Assembly (NCBI RefSeq): GCF_040361215.1
Contig: NZ_APND01000002.1
Coordinates: 310,001 to 374,000, forward strand
Source of the DNA: Salinisphaera dokdonensis
GTDB taxonomy: Bacteria > Pseudomonadota > Gammaproteobacteria > Nevskiales > Salinisphaeraceae
DNA: 64,000 nt
Direction: 5' to 3'
In this document: positions 61,801-64,000 of the stretch, one piece after another
Layout of the letters: each line of letters starts with the position of its first letter
How positions within the stretch are numbered: position 1 is the stretch's first letter
The notes under the pieces: model-generated
What the model saw: the letters and a program-made list of their open reading frames with translations, nothing else
Told to the model about the DNA's origin: nothing
Database searches by the model: none
Position numbers and translations under genes: made by a program

Positions 61801-62034
61801 ATAGCCACGCATCGTCTTGTAGCGACAGAACGCGTCCTTGATGGTGCGCCCGAGCACATGATGAATGCCCGGCCGGCCGTTGGCCGTGGGCGGGCCTTCA
61901 TAGAAGGTGAACACCGGCGCATCGGCGCGCGCCTCGGTGCTGGCCTCGAAGACGTTCGTCTGCTCCCACCACTCGCGGATTTCCGCATCGAGTGCAGGCA
62001 GATTCAGGGGCTTGTGTTCGGCAAAACCGGTCAT
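58834..62034 (-). CDS. ileS: Isoleucyl-tRNA synthetase, IleRS2 type with GIHH signature
   Basis: A 1066-residue class I synthetase from ATG 62034 (an in-frame GTG lies three codons earlier). The signature region reads GPPTANGRPGIHHVLGRTIKD: GIHH at residues 56-59 replaces the usual HIGH. KMSKS is intact in ANGEKMSKSKGNTVDPFE. The editing domain (CP1) with TTTPWTMPSNVAVAVGP is present. The long C-terminus and the motif set identify the IleRS2 clade, the form associated with mupirocin resistance. It charges tRNA-Ile. It is probably the only IleRS, but this cannot be seen from the window. Confidence 0.95.
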   Translation of the reverse strand: MTGFAEHKPLNLPALDAEIREWWEQTNVFEASTEARADAPVFTFYEGPPTANGRPGIHHVLGRTIKDAFCRYKTMRGYRVDRKAGWDTHGLPVEIEVEKELGLQSREDIENYGIAEYNAACRESVLRYKNQWDELTRRIGYWVDLDAPYVTFSNEYIESVWWLLKQLHEQGLLYKGHKIHWYSPGSGTVLSSHEVSLGYKEVQDPSITVKFFLEDEPDVAILAWTTTPWTMPSNVAVAVGPNIEYAKARAEDGSVYIVAKDCVTATLGEDAEILETFGADALIGKRYKPPYDCFADDPEAENAWRVIAADFITTDDGTGIAHEAPAFGADDFTVTAAEGMPVFNPVERNGHFRADFPLVGGLWFKDADKPIARDLKDRGLLFSQQVTVHNYPHDWRKGTPLMNYPVESWFVATQQHKDKLVEYNDRIDWHPPHVGTGRFGDWLANNVDWALSRHRYWGTPLPIWVNDRDENDIVVIGSIDELREYAGDQVAADDTLDLHKPQVDAITWPAKDGGTMRRVPEIIDVWFDSGAMPFAQWHYPFENKEAFEANFPADFICEGVDQTRGWFYSLHAIGTLIKDSPAYKNVIVNGLLLDANGEKMSKSKGNTVDPFEALDSHGADVIRWYMLASSQPWDNTKYAERGLRDTRTKVFGTLENVYSFFATYANIDGFSADTPAPAVADRPELDRWILSRLQSTSAEATAALDEYNPTRAARAVERFIDALSNWYIRRSRARFWAGARADSTAEAGGEASDEAVADKRAAYHTTLTCLRDVAAMMAPIAPFFSDWLYSHVSEQTGVRASVHLADFPAADAELVDADLERRMALARAIVGNTLALRNEASINVRQPLGRILVVEEPGVARADVEAVAAIVRDEVNIDAIEFVAGEGDLVKRSAKPNFKTLGKRLGKQMKTVAAAVAQLGDADIAAYMRDNAITVTADGEPIELGEGDLLVSAEGVEGWLVGREDGVTVALDSTLTDSLRERGLAREVINRVQRLRKQAEFHVADRIRVQYRADNDLAKAIEAHGTMMARETLAEAYAPDAEPTGDVEQAFEIDGANITLALTRLS

Positions 62035-62138
62035 GGCTGACACGTTGCTGTCGGGCGCGGGCCCATCAATCGAAGCGCGACATCATAAACCTTGCACGCC
62101 AAGGCTGCATCGCCTTCGCGGGCGGCTGACGCGACCTG

Positions 62139-62420
62139 TCAAGAGCGATCGCGACGCGGCGGCACGGGATCGAAGCCTCCTTCGCGCAGCGGATGGCATC
62201 GTGTGATGCGCCGGAACGCCAGCCAGCCACCGCGGATCGGTCCGTGTAGCTCCAATGCCTCCAGCGCGTAAGCCGAGCAGGTGGGCATATAGCGGCAGCG
62301 CGGGCCAATCATCGGCGAGATGCCGTAGCGATAGACGAGAATCGGCAGTTGTAGCGCGCGTACTGCTAGCCAGCGCAGGGCGTAGCGTAGTCGCGAAAGG
62401 ATGCTCGTCGGCGCGTTCAT
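62139..62420 (-). CDS. yidD: Membrane protein insertion efficiency factor YidD
   Basis: A 93-residue YidD. LPILVYRYGISPMIGPRCRYMPTCSAYALEALELHGPIRGGWLAFRRITRCHPLREGGFDPVP is the full family signature, with three conserved cysteines. The N-terminal amphipathic helix contacts the inner membrane, where the protein assists YidC. It normally sits in rnpA-yidD-yidC; here it is alone upstream of ileS, so the usual cluster has been broken. Confidence 0.93.
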   Translation of the reverse strand: MNAPTSILSRLRYALRWLAVRALQLPILVYRYGISPMIGPRCRYMPTCSAYALEALELHGPIRGGWLAFRRITRCHPLREGGFDPVPPRRDRS

Positions 62421-63390
62421 TTCGTCAGTCTAACGTGGTGCTACGCGAATCCAGCTCGAATGTGACACCAGGCTACAGCCGCTTGCAGCTACCGTAGCCG
62501 AGCTAACCCCCACGGCTTATTCAAGAGTCGTTGCTTCTAGCCACTAGCTCTCCGGCACTCACGAGTTCGCCGAACCTGTTGTTTCGCACTGCTGTGCGAC
62601 TCCCTTTCTTTTGCTTGTCCAAAAGAAAGTAAGCAAACAAAAAGACATCCGGGCACAGCGCCGGCTGCGCCGGTGCACTCCGACACGCAGCGGCGACGGG
62701 ATGCGTACAGAACTCGGATCGCTTTGGCGGCCCTCAGACAGCTGGCCGCACCGGCGCAGTGCGCCGGACACCCTTCGCCACTGCGCGTCTCCGTCGCCGT
62801 AGGCGGTACGGCCAAACCTTGAGCCATAGCGAACGCCGAGCTGAAGTCGCGGCGAGCGCCCGGGTTCCTGCCGAATCAAGCCGTCAGCTGATTCGACCCG
62901 CGAAAGTTCGACCTTGAGCGAGCGGCAGCGAGCTTGGCTGTATTGGGGCCCCTTGGCGCAGCGCCGAGCAGTGGAGGCCGAAAGCGGATCAGACAGCCGG
63001 ATGTTTGAGTCGCGCGTAGCGCGGCGAGTTTCCGGCTGGCCCGCTTTCGGCCGGAGCCGCGCAGGGCATCGATGCGTAGCATCGGCGCAAGACGGGGTGT
63101 CCTTTGTTTTGGTGCCTTTTATTTGGACAAGCAAATAAAAGACACTCGCGCAGCAGCGCGAAACCCCAAGTCGATTACGCCGAAATCGCAGATTCAAAAC
63201 CCGGCAGACTCCAACCACGAATCGGCCACATCTCCCAAGCCAAGCAAAACAAGATCAGCCCCACGAACTCGCGGCACCCGATGAAGGCGATGGAAGCTCA
63301 TTGTCCATGCGACATGAGCATGCACCGGCTTGACTGCAGCCACTCATGACCCAAGCTTGTAGACAGAATATTTCGTCACGCGCACGGGTC
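62421..63390. other. Non-coding 970-bp region occupied by repeat copy 2
   Basis: There is no credible gene between yidD and sufE. The gap holds the inverted copy of the multi-hairpin repeat (62581-63164) plus about 45 bp of weaker similarity before it. The remaining 225 bp before sufE must hold its promoter; no strong motif stands out. Confidence 0.65.
62581..63164 (-). repeat. Multi-hairpin dispersed repeat, copy 2 (584 bp, inverted)
   Basis: The reverse complement follows copy 1 (25833-26432) end to end. It has the CTTTCTTTTG/CAAAAGAAAG hairpin at one end, the CTTTTATTTG/CAAATAAAAG hairpin at the other, and shared interior blocks such as GGCTCCGGCCGAAAGCGGGC. The interior stem at 63070-63084 is CGATGC/GCATCG where copy 1 has CGGCGC/GCGCCG, i.e. 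two compensated base pairs. Weaker similarity (CTCGTGAGTGCCG) continues outward to about 62535. Confidence 0.85.
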
Positions 63391-63807
63391 ATGGATACAC
63401 AGATCGAGCAACTCAAGACCACTTTCGAGATGCTGCCCGACTGGGAGGAGCGCTACCGCTTCATCATCGATCTCGGGCGCAAGCTCGAACCGCTCGAGGA
63501 CGACGAGCGCAACGAAGCGACCCGCGTGCGCGGCTGCATGAGCCAGGTGTGGCTGGTCGCGGATAACGAAGACGACGACAAGCTGCATTTTCGCGGCGAC
63601 TCAGACGCCCATATCGTGCGCGGGCTGATCGGCGTGCTGTTGATGATCTACTCGGACAAGACCCCGCAGGAGATCGCCGAGATCGATATCAACCAGATAT
63701 TCATCGATCTCAATCTCGAACAGCACATCACCATGAACCGTCGAAACGGCCTCTACTCCATGGTGGAAACAATCCAGCGCACCGCCAACCGCCGGCTCGA
63801 CGCCTAG
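63391..63807 (+). CDS. sufE: SufE-family cysteine desulfuration protein
   Basis: A 138-residue SufE from ATG 63391 (MDTQIEQLKTTFEMLPDWEERYRFIIDLGRKLEPL). The sulfur-accepting cysteine is C49 in RVRGCMSQVWL, the family active-site motif. SufE takes persulfide sulfur from SufS or CsdA for iron-sulphur cluster assembly. No suf operon is adjacent; a stand-alone gene is common. It begins 226 bp after repeat copy 2. Confidence 0.93.
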   Translation: MDTQIEQLKTTFEMLPDWEERYRFIIDLGRKLEPLEDDERNEATRVRGCMSQVWLVADNEDDDKLHFRGDSDAHIVRGLIGVLLMIYSDKTPQEIAEIDINQIFIDLNLEQHITMNRRNGLYSMVETIQRTANRRLDA

Positions 63808-63980
63808 GCCCGCGTCTGAACGCGGCGCTTTCGCGCCACGGCCACACGCCAGAACCTGCCGGCCCGCAGGATTCCGTTCGCCCGCGCAGGCGGGCGCCCA
63901 TGATCAGCTATGCTCGACGATCAGCCGCTACGCCGATATCGCCGTAGCGATCGTCATTGCCCGATCAAGGAATCCTGCCC

Positions 63981-64000
63981 ATGTCGAACGACCGCCCCGT
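63981..64000 (+). CDS. Possible start of a gene cut by the window edge
   Basis: An ATG at 63981 is preceded by AAGGA at suitable spacing and continues MSNDRP to the window end. This is too short to identify. Confidence 0.3.

Noticed and set aside
59626..62040. An 804-codon plus-strand frame opposite ileS
   Set aside because: It is an antisense shadow in high-GC DNA; the ileS motifs are unambiguous.
1..64000. CRISPR arrays, tRNA or rRNA genes and prophage genes
   Set aside because: No regularly spaced short direct repeats, no convincing tRNA T-loop/acceptor pattern, and no phage structural genes were seen by eye; a covariance search could still find a missed small RNA.

Overview
The window is a 64 kb piece of a high-GC proteobacterial chromosome, most likely a gammaproteobacterium of the Salinisphaera type. 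This is inferred from the hslVU-DUF971 group, the dapF-DUF484-xerC order, a Zur/MerC pair, and the mix of marine or halophile-like catabolic genes. No rRNA, tRNA, CRISPR array, prophage or complete insertion sequence is visible.

Layout. 0-3 kb: an edge-truncated MDR oxidoreductase, a glutathione S-transferase, and a LysR regulator divergent from an azoreductase. 2.8-4.3 kb: an AT-rich island of three small minus-strand genes, bracketed by a 29-bp inverted repeat and carrying integron attC-like remnants. 4.3-14 kb: a small exported protein, an amidase with an AtzG-like partner, a large protein whose C-terminal half resembles cyanobacterial acyl-ACP reductase, and a Fur-box-linked TonB receptor followed by a DUF3325/DUF3649/PepSY operon. 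14-19 kb: the housekeeping run PCuAC-dapF-DUF484-xerC-hslV-hslU-DUF971. 19.2-20.9 kb: a Zur box between PCuAC and merC-zur. 21-25.7 kb: a complete branched-chain-amino-acid-type ABC transporter (livGF, binding protein, livHM).

26-40 kb, almost all on the minus strand: a valine/isobutyrate catabolic cluster. It contains pyruvate carboxylase, a second LivK-like binding protein, mmsA, isobutyryl-CoA dehydrogenase, enoyl-CoA hydratase, 3-hydroxyisobutyryl-CoA hydrolase, mmsB and an acyl-CoA synthetase. An AT-rich Mrr-like restriction endonuclease is spliced between mmsA and the dehydrogenase. The liv transporter and this cluster together would import and oxidise branched-chain substrates.

40-64 kb: a ZIP transporter and ZnuD-like receptor with a second Zur box, Trm112, a PTPS-like protein, pyrC, fur, a single-chain ATP sulfurylase, DUF488, a CDF efflux pump with its ArsR repressor and palindromic operator, gltX, a MarR/siderophore-reductase pair with twin operators, a LysR/quinone-reductase pair, metE/metR, a cysteine-free L31 (rpmE2), an IleRS2-type ileS with a GIHH signature, yidD and sufE.

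The most unusual element is a multi-hairpin dispersed repeat of about 600 bp. It occurs twice in inverted orientation (25833-26432 and 62581-63164), bracketing the 36 kb between. Its stems differ between copies by compensatory base changes, so structure rather than sequence appears to be conserved.
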